Of a stretch of DNA of 24,958 nt, positions 15,637-24,221 are shown piece by piece. The stretch's first letter is position 1. Every line of letters begins with the position of its first letter. The stretch lies in the NCBI GenBank assembly GCA_900543325.1, contig UQQU01000049.1:1-24958 (forward strand), written 5' to 3'. The notes beneath the pieces were generated by a model, which had not been told where the DNA came from, made no database searches, and saw only the letters and a list, made by a program, of their open reading frames with translations. The position numbers and the translations under genes are program-made. Source of the DNA: an uncultured Clostridium sp. GTDB lineage: Bacteria > Bacillota > Clostridia > Clostridiales > Clostridiaceae.

Positions 15637-15945
15637 TTACAAGTTACTTATACCTTCAATTAAATTTATAAATTCACCTTCATCCTTTTTATCAAGGAAA
15701 ATATCAATTAGAGTTTTAGTAGGCATTTTATTATATCCCTTTTTCCCATTTATAAAAATATCTGCTAATCTCTCTCTAAAACCCTCTTCATCATCCTTTA
15801 ATTGTTTAATAAGCGCTTCTATTTCATACTCAACTAAGGTATCTATTATATTATTTCTTAATGTTTCATTAAATTTTTCTGCAAATATTCTTTCTTCTTC
15901 ACTTAAATCTTGAATATCATTATTTAATAATCTAAAAATGTTCAT
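15637..15945 (-). CDS. Hypothetical protein, 102 residues
   Basis: I do not recognise this protein. It is acidic, highly charged and predicted mostly helical, without signal peptide or membrane segment. Recurrent Glu/Asp-Lys patches (EEERIFAEKF, KQLKDDEEGFRERL) suggest a small helical bundle. ATG 15945 follows a GGGGTGGAAG stretch, and a strong terminator lies just after the stop, which supports a real single-gene unit. Its neighbours, a GNAT enzyme and the SEDS-PBP pair, give no clear functional hint. Confidence 0.6.
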   Translation of the reverse strand: MNIFRLLNNDIQDLSEEERIFAEKFNETLRNNIIDTLVEYEIEALIKQLKDDEEGFRERLADIFINGKKGYNKMPTKTLIDIFLDKKDEGEFINLIEGISNL

Positions 15946-16073
15946 AAAGCTTCCACCCCACTTTTTATTTCTTCTAACGTTTTCTTTACTAAATTTTATG
16001 TTTCTTTAATTTTTAAAAATTCTAATCCTAATTTACTCATGTTTCTTTTTACTTTATTATAACACAAAATAAA

Positions 16074-16093
16074 GAGGCTACTTTCGTAACCTC
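16074..16093 (-). terminator. Terminator of the SEDS-PBP operon
   Basis: On the minus strand, GAGGTTAC, a GAAA tetraloop and GTAGCCTC form an 8-base stem with one G-U pair. It is followed by TTTATTTT, right after the ftsW stop. Confidence 0.82.
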
Positions 16094-16097
16094 CATA

Positions 16098-17291
16098 TTA
16101 AACATTCATTTTACTTTTTATTATTTTCTCTTCAATTTCATCCTTAGGACTTTTACACTGTCTTGATATATTTAACAGTACTCCCATAGCAGCCAAGTTA
16201 AACACTAAGGAAGTTCCTCCATAACTTATAAACGGTAAAGGAACACCAGTAACTGGCATACTTCCTGTAACAACGGCAATATTAATTATTGCTTGTATAG
16301 CAATTACAGAAATTATCCCCGTAGCTAAAAGCTTACCATATCTATCCCTCGCCCTAGATGCTACTTTTATTCCTGCAACTATTAATACCACAAATATGGC
16401 AATAACTACAATACAACCAATAAGTCCTAACTCTTCACCTATTATGGCAAATATAAAATCATTATGGGGCTCCGGCATATATAAAGCTTTTTGCTTTGAG
16501 TTTCCTAACCCTACTCCAAATAATCCTCCAGATCCTAAGGCATAAAGAGAATGTACTAATTGGTACCCCTCATCACTAGCATATTTCCAAGGATCTAAAA
16601 AACTTATAAATCTCTCTGTTCTATAATCCGAACTAAAAATACCTATAGTCCCTGCCACTCCACCAATACCTATTAAAGCAAATGTTTCTTTAAAGCTCAT
16701 ACCTGATACAAAAACCATTATAAATGCAACAAACATTATAATAGCTGCAATACTTAAATTATTTTCTAGAAATACTAAACCAGCAAATAAAGCTGCTGAA
16801 AATAAATATATCAATGGAATTTTCCAATTCTTACTCACCTTTCCGTACTTATCTATCATCATAGCTAAGAAAAATACTATAACATATTTAGCAAGCTCAG
16901 ATGGTTGAAAAGAAACTCCAGCAATCTTTAACCAACGTGTAGCTCCATTAATAGTACTTCCAACAAATAACACTGACACTAAAGCTACTACTGTAACTCC
17001 ATAAGCAACTACCGTGAACTTTTTCAATAGATGATAGTCTATTAACATCATAACTACTAATGCTAATAACCCTACTGGAACCCATGTAAGCTCCTTTTTC
17101 AAGAAATAAAATACATCTTTATGTTTATAAAGTGCATCATAATAACTTGCTGAAAATACCATAATTATTCCTATTGCAACAAGTGCTAATACAGAATAGA
17201 GTATATATGGATTAACAGAATTTAGCTTAGATTTTCTTTGTACTTTCTTCTTACTCTTTCCTTTTTTTAACCTTTTACTATTACTACTCAT
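16098..17291 (-). CDS. ftsW: SEDS peptidoglycan glycosyltransferase, FtsW/SpoVE type
   Basis: A 397-residue polytopic membrane protein with about ten helices and a very basic N-terminal cytoplasmic tail (residues 1-22). SEDS proteins polymerise lipid II into glycan strands together with a class B PBP. Diagnostic stretches are FQPSELAK (128-135), the extracellular EPHNDF with the catalytic aspartate at 278, and FISYGGTS (353-360). It begins 23 bases after the PBP gene, behind GGAGAG, so both are one operon. FtsW (division) and SpoVE (spore cortex) are hard to separate by sequence alone. RodA is less likely given the PBP partner with PASTA domains. Confidence 0.88.
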   Translation of the reverse strand: MSSNSKRLKKGKSKKKVQRKSKLNSVNPYILYSVLALVAIGIIMVFSASYYDALYKHKDVFYFLKKELTWVPVGLLALVVMMLIDYHLLKKFTVVAYGVTVVALVSVLFVGSTINGATRWLKIAGVSFQPSELAKYVIVFFLAMMIDKYGKVSKNWKIPLIYLFSAALFAGLVFLENNLSIAAIIMFVAFIMVFVSGMSFKETFALIGIGGVAGTIGIFSSDYRTERFISFLDPWKYASDEGYQLVHSLYALGSGGLFGVGLGNSKQKALYMPEPHNDFIFAIIGEELGLIGCIVVIAIFVVLIVAGIKVASRARDRYGKLLATGIISVIAIQAIINIAVVTGSMPVTGVPLPFISYGGTSLVFNLAAMGVLLNISRQCKSPKDEIEEKIIKSKMNV

Positions 17292-17314
17292 ATTATCTCT
17301 CCAGTATACAATAT

Positions 17315-19525
17315 TTAGTATTCATATTCCTTTTTTAATGTTATTGTAACTTTTGTACCTTTTACAATTTTATTTCCACTAGTTATACTTTGAGAATGAA
17401 CAGTTCCTTCTCCTTCAAATTCATATACTAATCCAAGATTATCTAAAATAGAAGTTGTAAATTCTTTAGTACTACCTTTCAAATCTGGCATTATGATTTC
17501 CTTTTCTACTTGTCCACTATCTTTGGCTGTAATAGAAATAGTAGTTCCTTCTTTTACTGTAGCTCCTGGATATGAATCCATTGAAACAATGGTTTTTCCA
17601 TCTCCCTTAACTTCAGCTTCTAATCCATTTTCCTTTAATATTTCTTTTGCTTCTTCAATAGACTTCCCTCTTACATCTGGAATTATAACATTTTTATAAA
17701 TAGAAAACCTCTCTTTAGCCAATGGTGAATCCATATACTTAAATACTTCTTCGAATAACTCTTTCATTAATGGAGCTGCTACCTCTCCACCATAATATAA
17801 TCCATTACTTGGCTCATCTACTGCTATAAATACTGTTATTTGAGGATTTTCTACCGGTGCTAAGGCTATCATAGATGATATATATTTATCAGATGAGTAT
17901 GTCCCTGTTGTAGGATCAACTTTTTGAGCAGTTCCTGTCTTTCCTCCAACATTATAGCCTTGTACAAATGATCCTTCTGGTCCATCCTTAGTAACTGTTC
18001 TCTCTAAATAACTTCTAAGTAAGGCTGTATTTTCATCAGATAATAAATCCTTCTTTATTGTTGGTTTTATAGTTTCATCAATAACTCTATTTCCACTTTC
18101 ATCTTCATGAGAAATCTCTTTCACTATATGTGGTTGAATAAGATCTCCTCCATTGGCTATAGCATTAAATGCTGCCATAAGTTGAAGTGATGTAACGGTA
18201 TTAGTTTGACCAAATGATATTGTTGCTAAATCAATTGCAGATACTGTATCACTTGATTTAACAATTCCCGATGCTTCACCTGGTAAGTCAATCCCTGTTG
18301 TTTTCCCAAATCCTAATTTGTATATATATTCATTTAAATTATCAATTCCGAGTCTTTCACCTATTTCCATCATTCCAACATTACAAGAATTCTTCAAAAC
18401 TTCTGCTAAAGTTTGTGTACCATGTCCTTCATGTTTCCAACAATGAACAGTAGTATTTCCAAACTTAACTGATCCATTACAAGTAAATGTATCACTATCA
18501 CTAACTAAACCCTCTTCTAATGCTGCAATCATTGTTATAGTTTTAAAAGTTGATCCCGGTTCAAATGTATCACTTACTAACCAATTTCTCCACATGTTTT
18601 GTATTTTATCATTATCAGTTTCTCCCTCAAAACTTTCATATCCTGAAAATGGATCATTTGGATCATAATCTGGCTTATTTACCATTGCTAATATTTCTCC
18701 ATTATTAGGGTCCATAATAAGCACATGAACACCTTTAGCATTATGTTCTTCTAATCCTTTTTGCGCAATCTTTTCAGCTATATATTGTAAGTTTTCATCT
18801 ACTGTTGTTACAATATCACTTCCATCTATGGCTGGAGTAAACTTATAAGTATCAAAAGGTAATCTATTCCCCCTACTATCATAAGCTCCTATTTTCATAC
18901 CTGCAATTCCAGCTAAATATTCATCATATTGTAACTCTATACCTGTTAGTCCTGCCCCCTCTGAGTTAATTCCTCCTAATGCACTTGCTAAAAAGTTTCC
19001 ATTAGGATAATATCTCTTTACATCTCTAGAGACAATAAGTCCATATATGCCTAGAGCATCAGCACTGTCAGCAACAGCTTTAGTAACTCCTCTAATTAAT
19101 GGTGCATAACTAGCATCACTTCCATCCGAATTTTTTCTATTTAATGCTTTTAGAACATCATCAACCTCTACACCTGTTACATCTGAAATTTCAACTGCAA
19201 TATCATCCATTGTTAAATTATTCTCTTTAATATGATTTCTAACAGTATCTAAATCAAAGTCTATTCTATATACATTAGCAGAAGATACTAATACCGATCC
19301 ATTTCTATCTAAAACATCTCCTCTTTTAGCTGTCACACTAACTTCTTTTTGCCATTCCGAATTTGCCTTTGCTTCTAGAGAGCGTCCACTTACTATCATT
19401 ACCCATGCTAACCTTAATACAAGAAATCCCAATAGACAAAATACAATAACTGAAACAATATACAATCTACCTTTATATCCAATTGGCTTTTTGTTCTTTT
19501 TGTATTTTTTCTTTTTATACACCAT
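17315..19525 (-). CDS. Class B penicillin-binding protein with two PASTA domains (FtsI/SpoVD type)
   Basis: A 736-residue transpeptidase that crosslinks septal or cortex peptidoglycan. ATG 19525 is chosen because AGGAG lies 8 bases upstream; the earlier ATG at 19543 includes that site. A lysine-rich cytoplasmic tail is followed by one membrane anchor (about 20-45), the PBP dimerisation domain, and the transpeptidase with active-site S325-T-F-K328, S380-C-N382 and K529-T-G. Two PASTA repeats (about 612-669 and 674-734) end the protein and may bind muropeptides or PBP substrate. Two PASTA domains and the adjacent SEDS gene fit SpoVD- or FtsI-like PBPs of Firmicutes. Confidence 0.92.
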   Translation of the reverse strand: MVYKKKKYKKNKKPIGYKGRLYIVSVIVFCLLGFLVLRLAWVMIVSGRSLEAKANSEWQKEVSVTAKRGDVLDRNGSVLVSSANVYRIDFDLDTVRNHIKENNLTMDDIAVEISDVTGVEVDDVLKALNRKNSDGSDASYAPLIRGVTKAVADSADALGIYGLIVSRDVKRYYPNGNFLASALGGINSEGAGLTGIELQYDEYLAGIAGMKIGAYDSRGNRLPFDTYKFTPAIDGSDIVTTVDENLQYIAEKIAQKGLEEHNAKGVHVLIMDPNNGEILAMVNKPDYDPNDPFSGYESFEGETDNDKIQNMWRNWLVSDTFEPGSTFKTITMIAALEEGLVSDSDTFTCNGSVKFGNTTVHCWKHEGHGTQTLAEVLKNSCNVGMMEIGERLGIDNLNEYIYKLGFGKTTGIDLPGEASGIVKSSDTVSAIDLATISFGQTNTVTSLQLMAAFNAIANGGDLIQPHIVKEISHEDESGNRVIDETIKPTIKKDLLSDENTALLRSYLERTVTKDGPEGSFVQGYNVGGKTGTAQKVDPTTGTYSSDKYISSMIALAPVENPQITVFIAVDEPSNGLYYGGEVAAPLMKELFEEVFKYMDSPLAKERFSIYKNVIIPDVRGKSIEEAKEILKENGLEAEVKGDGKTIVSMDSYPGATVKEGTTISITAKDSGQVEKEIIMPDLKGSTKEFTTSILDNLGLVYEFEGEGTVHSQSITSGNKIVKGTKVTITLKKEYEY

Positions 19526-19843
19526 TTTTTTATCTCCTATCATAATATTTAATTTAAATATATTCTTTAAAGTAAACCCCTAGATTTAATATAATAGTTT
19601 AACTTTAAAAGAGTAAATTCTGAATTTGATATATGAATTTATAACCTTATTATTAAATAAAGTTTTTTATAAAAATATACTATGTTACATAAGTTATATT
19701 TTACTATATTTTCACCTATATCAAAAGACACTAATATCAAATATTATCTAATTTCTGATAAAATTTTATATAAATTTCACATCTAAGAACGTATTTCCTA
19801 TAATATTCTTAAAGTCTACTTCCATTATTTTTATAAAATAGAA
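19526..19843. other. Intergenic region upstream of the PBP gene
   Basis: An AT-rich gap of about 320 bases. It must hold the promoter of the minus-strand PBP-SEDS operon, but I cannot pick one with confidence; TTTACT and TTATAT near 19590-19620 are candidates 17 bases apart. The 8-mer ATATCAAA occurs twice within about 25 bases around 19715-19745. No ORF with a good ribosome site and no structured RNA was seen. Confidence 0.4.
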
Positions 19844-19897
19844 AAAAGTAGTTAATACTACTAAATTAATAAATTCAGTTTAATATTAACTACTTTT
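19844..19897 (-). terminator. Terminator of the tcyP-like gene
   Basis: Perfect 14-base arms (19844-19857, 19884-19897) enclose a 26-base loop that can fold further. On the minus strand the 3' arm ends in T-rich sequence. Confidence 0.7.
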
Positions 19898-19907
19898 ATT
19901 TCATATA

Positions 19908-21284
19908 TTACTTTGCATTTAGCTTTTCTTTATCTATTTTATTAAAACTTTTCCCTACAGCTACTGCTGTAACCATTGTTCCATTTACATTTAACATTGT
20001 ACGCCCCATATCTAGTATAGGATCAATTGCTATTATTCCTCCTGCTAATGGAAAGTATGATCCCATTCCCATTCCTGATATAACAACTGAAACTGCCATA
20101 GTTGCACTACCTGGTAAACCTGCGATTCCTAATGAACCAATTACTATTATTACTATAAGCATTCCATAGAAACTTATGTCCATTGTTGTTCCTGACATAT
20201 TTGCTAATGTTACAGCCATTAACGCTGGATAAATAGCTGCACATCCATTCATTCCCATGTTTGAACCTAAACTTCCTACAAATGATGCTATTCCATTATC
20301 TACACCAACACCTTCAGTTAATGTTTCTATTGTAACTGGTAATGTTCCTAAACTTGAACGAGAAGTAAAAGCTAAGATTAACGGCTCCATAACTTTCTTT
20401 ACATATTTAAATGGATTAACACCTAAAACTGCAATAATTATTAAATGTATAATAAATACAATAGCTATACTTACATATAGAGCTATTATAAATCCAACAA
20501 CTTCTTTTATAGCTGCTAAACCTCTTCCAGCTATTGTATTAGCAAGTAATGCTACTACTGCATAAGGCATGAATTTTATAACAGTCATTGCAATACTAGT
20601 AATTATTTTATAAGAACCATTAACTAAATCAGTTACAGGCTTAATAACATCACTATATTTTTTATTTAATATCTTCATAGAGTTACCAATAAATGCTGCA
20701 AAGATTACTACTGCAACTACATTAGCCTCTGCCATTGCAGCTACTGGATTTGATGGAAGTAATCCTCTTAAAGTGTCAACTACTGGTGTTATTTCTCTTA
20801 TTTCACTTGTACTCTCAACTACATTAGCTGAAACTCCTAATTTAAATAAATTACCTACTATAATACCAACAATAGCAGCAATAGTTGTTGTTCCTAGTAA
20901 TATAAGTAGTGATCGAGTTGTTAATTTTCCAAGATTTTCTCCATCCTTCATATTAATAATAACTCTAATAATAGATACAAATATTAAAGGTACTACAAGC
21001 ATTTTTAATAGGTCCATAAACCCATATCCAACAAGGCCGTACCACTTATTTACTTCATTAATCCATTGAACCTCTCCTGGATTATTCGGAAATCCTGCTA
21101 CTAATTGAATTATTATCCCTAAAACTAAACCTGCAATAGTCGAAACTATCATTCTTGTTGAAAACTTAACTTTCTTTTTAGCCATAATATTTACTCCAAA
21201 TAATACAGCTATAAGAACAATAATAAAGGCTATTGTTTTAAAATTTGTTATCATTATAAAATCTGATAAAAAAGTGCTATTCAT
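19908..21284 (-). CDS. tcyP: Cation symporter of the DAACS family, TcyP-like cystine importer
   Basis: A 458-residue membrane transporter of the dicarboxylate/amino acid:cation symporter family. Family motifs are visible: KMLVVPLIFVSII, the serine-rich hairpin AFTSRSSLGTLPV, NGCAAIYPALMAV, and the substrate and ion binding stretch DMGRTMLNVNGTM. These details resemble Bacillus TcyP (L-cystine uptake) more than GltP/DctP. The CymR-like repressor gene lies 72 bases upstream in the same orientation, which supports a cystine role. ATG 21284 follows a strong AGGAGGAG site. Glutamate or aspartate transport is the alternative. Confidence 0.85.
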   Translation of the reverse strand: MNSTFLSDFIMITNFKTIAFIIVLIAVLFGVNIMAKKKVKFSTRMIVSTIAGLVLGIIIQLVAGFPNNPGEVQWINEVNKWYGLVGYGFMDLLKMLVVPLIFVSIIRVIINMKDGENLGKLTTRSLLILLGTTTIAAIVGIIVGNLFKLGVSANVVESTSEIREITPVVDTLRGLLPSNPVAAMAEANVVAVVIFAAFIGNSMKILNKKYSDVIKPVTDLVNGSYKIITSIAMTVIKFMPYAVVALLANTIAGRGLAAIKEVVGFIIALYVSIAIVFIIHLIIIAVLGVNPFKYVKKVMEPLILAFTSRSSLGTLPVTIETLTEGVGVDNGIASFVGSLGSNMGMNGCAAIYPALMAVTLANMSGTTMDISFYGMLIVIIVIGSLGIAGLPGSATMAVSVVISGMGMGSYFPLAGGIIAIDPILDMGRTMLNVNGTMVTAVAVGKSFNKIDKEKLNAK

Positions 21285-21356
21285 TTTCTCCTCCTGATAT
21301 ATTGATATACGTCAATGTATATATTACATTAAAACCTTAACTTATACTAGATTTAA

Positions 21357-21788
21357 TTATATATAATATATAATTTCTTCTTTTTCTTTTCTATATTCTT
21401 CAACAATATATTCTAATGTTATAGAATCAAAATAATCATTTATTTTTTTATTAATTTCACTCCAAATAACCTTATTTACAAACCTCTCTATATCATTTGA
21501 ATCTTCATTATTTATATCTATAAGAAGTGATTCTCCTTCTAAGGCCCTTAAAATTTCTCCTATAGTAATTTCACTTGGACTTTTTGACAAAGTATATCCA
21601 CCTTGTGCTCCTTTTCTTCCTATTATTAGACCTGATTTTCTAAGTAATGAAAATATTTGCTCTAAATATCTCTCTGATATTTCTTGACGTTCTGATATAG
21701 CTTTTAAAGTTACACTTCCACATTCAGAGTTAATTACTAAATCAATTAATGCTCTAATTCCATATCTTCCCTTAGTAGAAATCTTCAT
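21357..21788 (-). CDS. cymR: Rrf2-family repressor, CymR-like
   Basis: A 143-residue Rrf2 regulator starting at ATG 21788, with AGGTG upstream. It opens with MKISTKGRYGIRALIDL, has a winged HTH at about 25-65 (ISERQEISERYLEQI, then RKGAQGGYTLSK), and ends in a helical dimerisation segment with a hydrophobic YYI tail. The three cysteines that hold the Fe-S cluster in IscR and NsrR are absent (only C23 is seen), so an Fe-S sensor is unlikely. Overall similarity and the tcyP neighbour fit CymR, the Firmicute repressor of cysteine metabolism that acts with CysK. It has its own promoter, with a candidate operator next to the -10. Confidence 0.85.
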   Translation of the reverse strand: MKISTKGRYGIRALIDLVINSECGSVTLKAISERQEISERYLEQIFSLLRKSGLIIGRKGAQGGYTLSKSPSEITIGEILRALEGESLLIDINNEDSNDIERFVNKVIWSEINKKINDYFDSITLEYIVEEYRKEKEEIIYYI

Positions 21789-21821
21789 AAATTCACCTAC
21801 TTTCAACCTCTTCTTTTCCTA

Positions 21822-21838
21822 CCTTTCCTATCGGTATT
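21822..21838. promoter_or_regulatory. Candidate autoregulatory operator of cymR
   Basis: AATACCGATAGGAAAGG (minus strand) begins just 7 bases after the cymR -10 and contains the imperfect inverted repeat ACC-GATA-GGA. Its position at the transcription start would suit a repressor site. The assignment to CymR is inference. Confidence 0.35.
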
Positions 21839-21844
21839 ATGTTA

Positions 21845-21873
21845 ATAATATATCCTTTTTTTTTAATTGTCAA
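21845..21873 (-). promoter_or_regulatory. cymR promoter
   Basis: Perfect TTGACA (21873-21868) and TATTAT (21850-21845) on the minus strand, 17 bases apart. Confidence 0.8.
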
Positions 21874-21900
21874 TATTTTTCTATTATTTATATTTAAAAC

Positions 21901-21938
21901 AAAATAGATATATAAGACAACTCCTATATATCTATTTT
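21901..21938 (-). terminator. Terminator of the HAD phosphatase gene
   Basis: Perfect 14-base arms (21901-21914 and 21925-21938) with a 10-base loop, followed on the minus strand by GTTTTAAA, about 25 bases after the stop codon. Confidence 0.75.
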
Positions 21939-21962
21939 GACATGAATATCTTTAATTTTATA

Positions 21963-22610
21963 TTATACTATTTTTAGTAATTCAATTGGAGTTTTAATTA
22001 TAAAGTCTGCACCTGCTTCTCTTAATTCACCTTCACCTCTAAATCCCCATGCTACACCTACAGATTTAACTCCAGCATTTTTTGCAGTATTTACATCTAC
22101 ATCAGAATCGCCAACATATATACATTCATCCTCTTTAATATTCAATGACTCCATTACCTCATAAACTGTTTTAGGATCTGGCTTAGTTGGATGATTTGGC
22201 CTTTGTCCATATGTTATTTCAAAAGAATCTCCAAAATATCTTCTTACTACATCTTCAGCAAATTCATGTGGTTTATTTGATACTACTGCTATTTTCATGT
22301 TTCTTTCTTTTAGTTCCTCTATCATTTCAATAATTCCATCATAAGGTTTTGTCATATCAACCATATGTTCTCCATAATACGTATCAAATAATCTTAAAAC
22401 ATTATTTATTATTTCTTTATCTTGTTTATACTTATCTGGGACTATACGTTCAATTAATTTATATCTTCCATTTCCAACAAATCTAGTATAATCCTTTATA
22501 TCATGAGTTTCGAACCCTGAACTTTTTAAAGCATAATTACACGCATTTGCTAAATCTTCTAATGTATCTAATAATGTGCCATCTAAATCAAATATTACTG
22601 CTTTAATCAT
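21963..22610 (-). CDS. HAD-superfamily phosphatase, phosphoglycolate phosphatase-like
   Basis: A 215-residue HAD subfamily IA hydrolase. Motif I FDLDGT gives the nucleophile D8 and acid/base D10. Motif II is VVSNKP, motif III the lysine in KPDP, and motif IV GDSDVDVNTAKNAG. A helical cap (about 15-80) lies between motifs I and II. The length and DTLEDL cap start resemble phosphoglycolate phosphatase (Gph) and PpaX, but substrate within this group is not predictable. ATG 22610 has an AGGAG-type site. It follows the his operon terminator, so it is probably separate from histidine synthesis. Confidence 0.88.
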   Translation of the reverse strand: MIKAVIFDLDGTLLDTLEDLANACNYALKSSGFETHDIKDYTRFVGNGRYKLIERIVPDKYKQDKEIINNVLRLFDTYYGEHMVDMTKPYDGIIEMIEELKERNMKIAVVSNKPHEFAEDVVRRYFGDSFEITYGQRPNHPTKPDPKTVYEVMESLNIKEDECIYVGDSDVDVNTAKNAGVKSVGVAWGFRGEGELREAGADFIIKTPIELLKIV

Positions 22611-22672
22611 TTTTATATTCTCCTAATATTATATTTCTTATAAGATTATGTAATAACTTTATTATAACATAA

Positions 22673-22699
22673 GCCAATGATAGTTTTAATATCATTGGC
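22673..22699 (-). terminator. Terminator of the his operon
   Basis: Perfect 10-base arms (GCCAATGATA at 22673-22682, complement at 22690-22699) with a 7-base loop; TTATGTTATAAT follows on the minus strand. Confidence 0.7.
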
Positions 22700-22745
22700 C
22701 TATATAATCTTATTATAAATATATAAGTAAGATAATACTATATAT

Positions 22746-23066
22746 TTATAATTGCTTTATATCTTTTCTTTCACCCTTGAAATTATTAATTTTACTTCTT
22801 CTATTAATTAATTCATCTTTAACTTCTTCAATATCAATATTTTGATCTACCATTAATACTAATATATGATATGCTAAATCACAAACTTCATTAACTATTT
22901 CCTTCTTATGGCTTCCTTTTGATGCAATAATTACTTCTGTACATTCCTCCCCTACTTTCTTCAATATTTTATCTGTACCCTTCTCAAATAAATATTTAGT
23001 ATATGAACCATCTTGTCCTGTATTTTTTCTGCTCTTTATTATTTCATATAACTCTTCTAATACCAC
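22746..23066 (-). CDS. hisE: Phosphoribosyl-ATP pyrophosphatase HisE
   Basis: Second step of histidine synthesis: hydrolysis of PR-ATP to PR-AMP and pyrophosphate. The 106-residue all-alpha protein has the MazG-like metal-binding motifs GEECTEVIIASK and EVCDLAYH. It starts at GTG 23066, one base after the hisI stop, and its AGGAGG site lies inside the last codons of hisI, so translation is likely coupled. HisE and HisI are separate proteins here, unlike the fused HisIE of many bacteria. Last gene of the operon. Confidence 0.95.
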   Translation of the reverse strand: MVLEELYEIIKSRKNTGQDGSYTKYLFEKGTDKILKKVGEECTEVIIASKGSHKKEIVNEVCDLAYHILVLMVDQNIDIEEVKDELINRRSKINNFKGERKDIKQL

Positions 23067-23067
23067 T

Positions 23068-23406
23068 TTAAGTAATCCTCCTAAAAAAACAACTCATTTT
23101 TCCTGTATGACAAGCTACCCCATTTTGTTTTACCTTTATTAATAAAGTATCATTATCACAATCAGTCCATATTTCTTTTACTTCTTGAAAATTTCCTGAT
23201 GTTTCCCCCTTATTCCACAATTCATTTCTACTTCTACTATAAAACCAAGTTTTCTTTGTACTTTTTGTTAATTCAAAACTTTCTTTTGTCATATATGCTA
23301 GCATTAAAACTTCATTACTATAATAATCTTGAATTATAGTGGGTATAAGCCCTTCTCCCTTTTCAAAATCCAATAGAATTTTGTTAGTATCAAATTCCCT
23401 ATTCAT
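23068..23406 (-). CDS. hisI: Phosphoribosyl-AMP cyclohydrolase HisI
   Basis: Third step: ring opening of PR-AMP to ProFAR. The 112-residue, zinc-dependent enzyme keeps its ligands: C83 in the DCDND metal site (with D82, D84, D86), C99 in ACHTG and C106 in MSCFF. The substrate motif FYSRSRNELWNKGETSGN is intact. ATG 23406 follows a GGAGG site 15 bases after hisF. Standalone form without a HisE domain. Confidence 0.96.
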   Translation of the reverse strand: MNREFDTNKILLDFEKGEGLIPTIIQDYYSNEVLMLAYMTKESFELTKSTKKTWFYSRSRNELWNKGETSGNFQEVKEIWTDCDNDTLLIKVKQNGVACHTGKMSCFFRRIT

Positions 23407-23421
23407 AAATCCTCCAAATAC

Positions 23422-24186
23422 CTATATTGTTCTTACTGCTACTTTATTTTCTTTTAGATATTCTTTTACCTCATTTATTGTAAGTTCACCATAATGAAAT
23501 AATGAAGCTGCTAATGCTGCATCTGCTTTTCCATCTTTAAAAACATCTTTAAAATCTCTTAAGCTACCGCATCCCCCTGATGCTATTATAGGTACACTAG
23601 TGATTTCATTCACCCTCTTAGTTAGCTCTATATCAAATCCGTTTTTTGTCCCATCTGCATCCATAGAAGTAAGTAATATTTCTCCTGCACCAAGTTCAAC
23701 AGCCTCATTAATCCAACTTAAAGCATCTATTCCTGTATCTATCCTTCCACCATTTACAAATACATTCCATCCCGAATTGTCTACTCTTCTTTTAGCATCA
23801 ACTGCTAATACTATGCATTGGCTCCCAAAGTATGTAGCACCTTCACTTATAAGATTTTTATTTTTTACCGCCGCAGAATTTAAGCTAACCTTATCTGCAC
23901 CTGCTCTAAGAATTCTTCTTATATCATTAATACTTCTTATTCCTCCACCAACAGTAAATGGTATAAATATTTTTTCTGCAACTCGCTCTACTACCTTTTC
24001 CATTATCCCTCTATCTTCATGGGTTGCTGTTATATCTAAGAAAACAAGTTCATCTGCCCCTTGCTTATAATAATACTCTCCCAATTGCACTGGATCTCCT
24101 ACTTCTTTAATTCCTACAAAGTTTACTCCCTTAACAACATTTCCATCTCTAACATCTAAACAAGGTATAATTCTTTTTGTATGCAT
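23422..24186 (-). CDS. hisF: Imidazole glycerol phosphate synthase cyclase subunit HisF
   Basis: HisF joins ammonia from HisH to PRFAR, giving imidazole glycerol phosphate and AICAR. The 254-residue (beta/alpha)8 barrel shows both catalytic aspartates, D11 (CLDVRDG) and D130 (AVDAKR), and the phosphate-binding glycines in FTVGGGIRS and IIASGGCGS. The partner HisH is not in the window and is expected just beyond the right edge. Start ATG 24186 has a GGGGG site. It lies 35 bases after hisA. Confidence 0.97.
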   Translation of the reverse strand: MHTKRIIPCLDVRDGNVVKGVNFVGIKEVGDPVQLGEYYYKQGADELVFLDITATHEDRGIMEKVVERVAEKIFIPFTVGGGIRSINDIRRILRAGADKVSLNSAAVKNKNLISEGATYFGSQCIVLAVDAKRRVDNSGWNVFVNGGRIDTGIDALSWINEAVELGAGEILLTSMDADGTKNGFDIELTKRVNEITSVPIIASGGCGSLRDFKDVFKDGKADAALAASLFHYGELTINEVKEYLKENKVAVRTI

Positions 24187-24221
24187 TTCTTGCCCCCTTA
24201 TTCATAGCTATTTCAAAATTA

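Noticed and set aside
15996..16040. Minus-strand 14-codon frame upstream of the hypothetical gene
   Set aside because: It has no ribosome site and is too short to separate from chance in AT-rich sequence.
22500..22520. TTCGAACC, reminiscent of a tRNA T-loop
   Set aside because: It lies within the HAD phosphatase coding sequence and no cloverleaf can be built around it.
23600..24070. Long plus-strand open frame within hisF
   Set aside because: It is antisense to a fully conserved hisF, has no ribosome site, and reflects codon bias of the real gene. The same applies to plus-strand frames inside clpB, the PBP and the tcyP-like gene.
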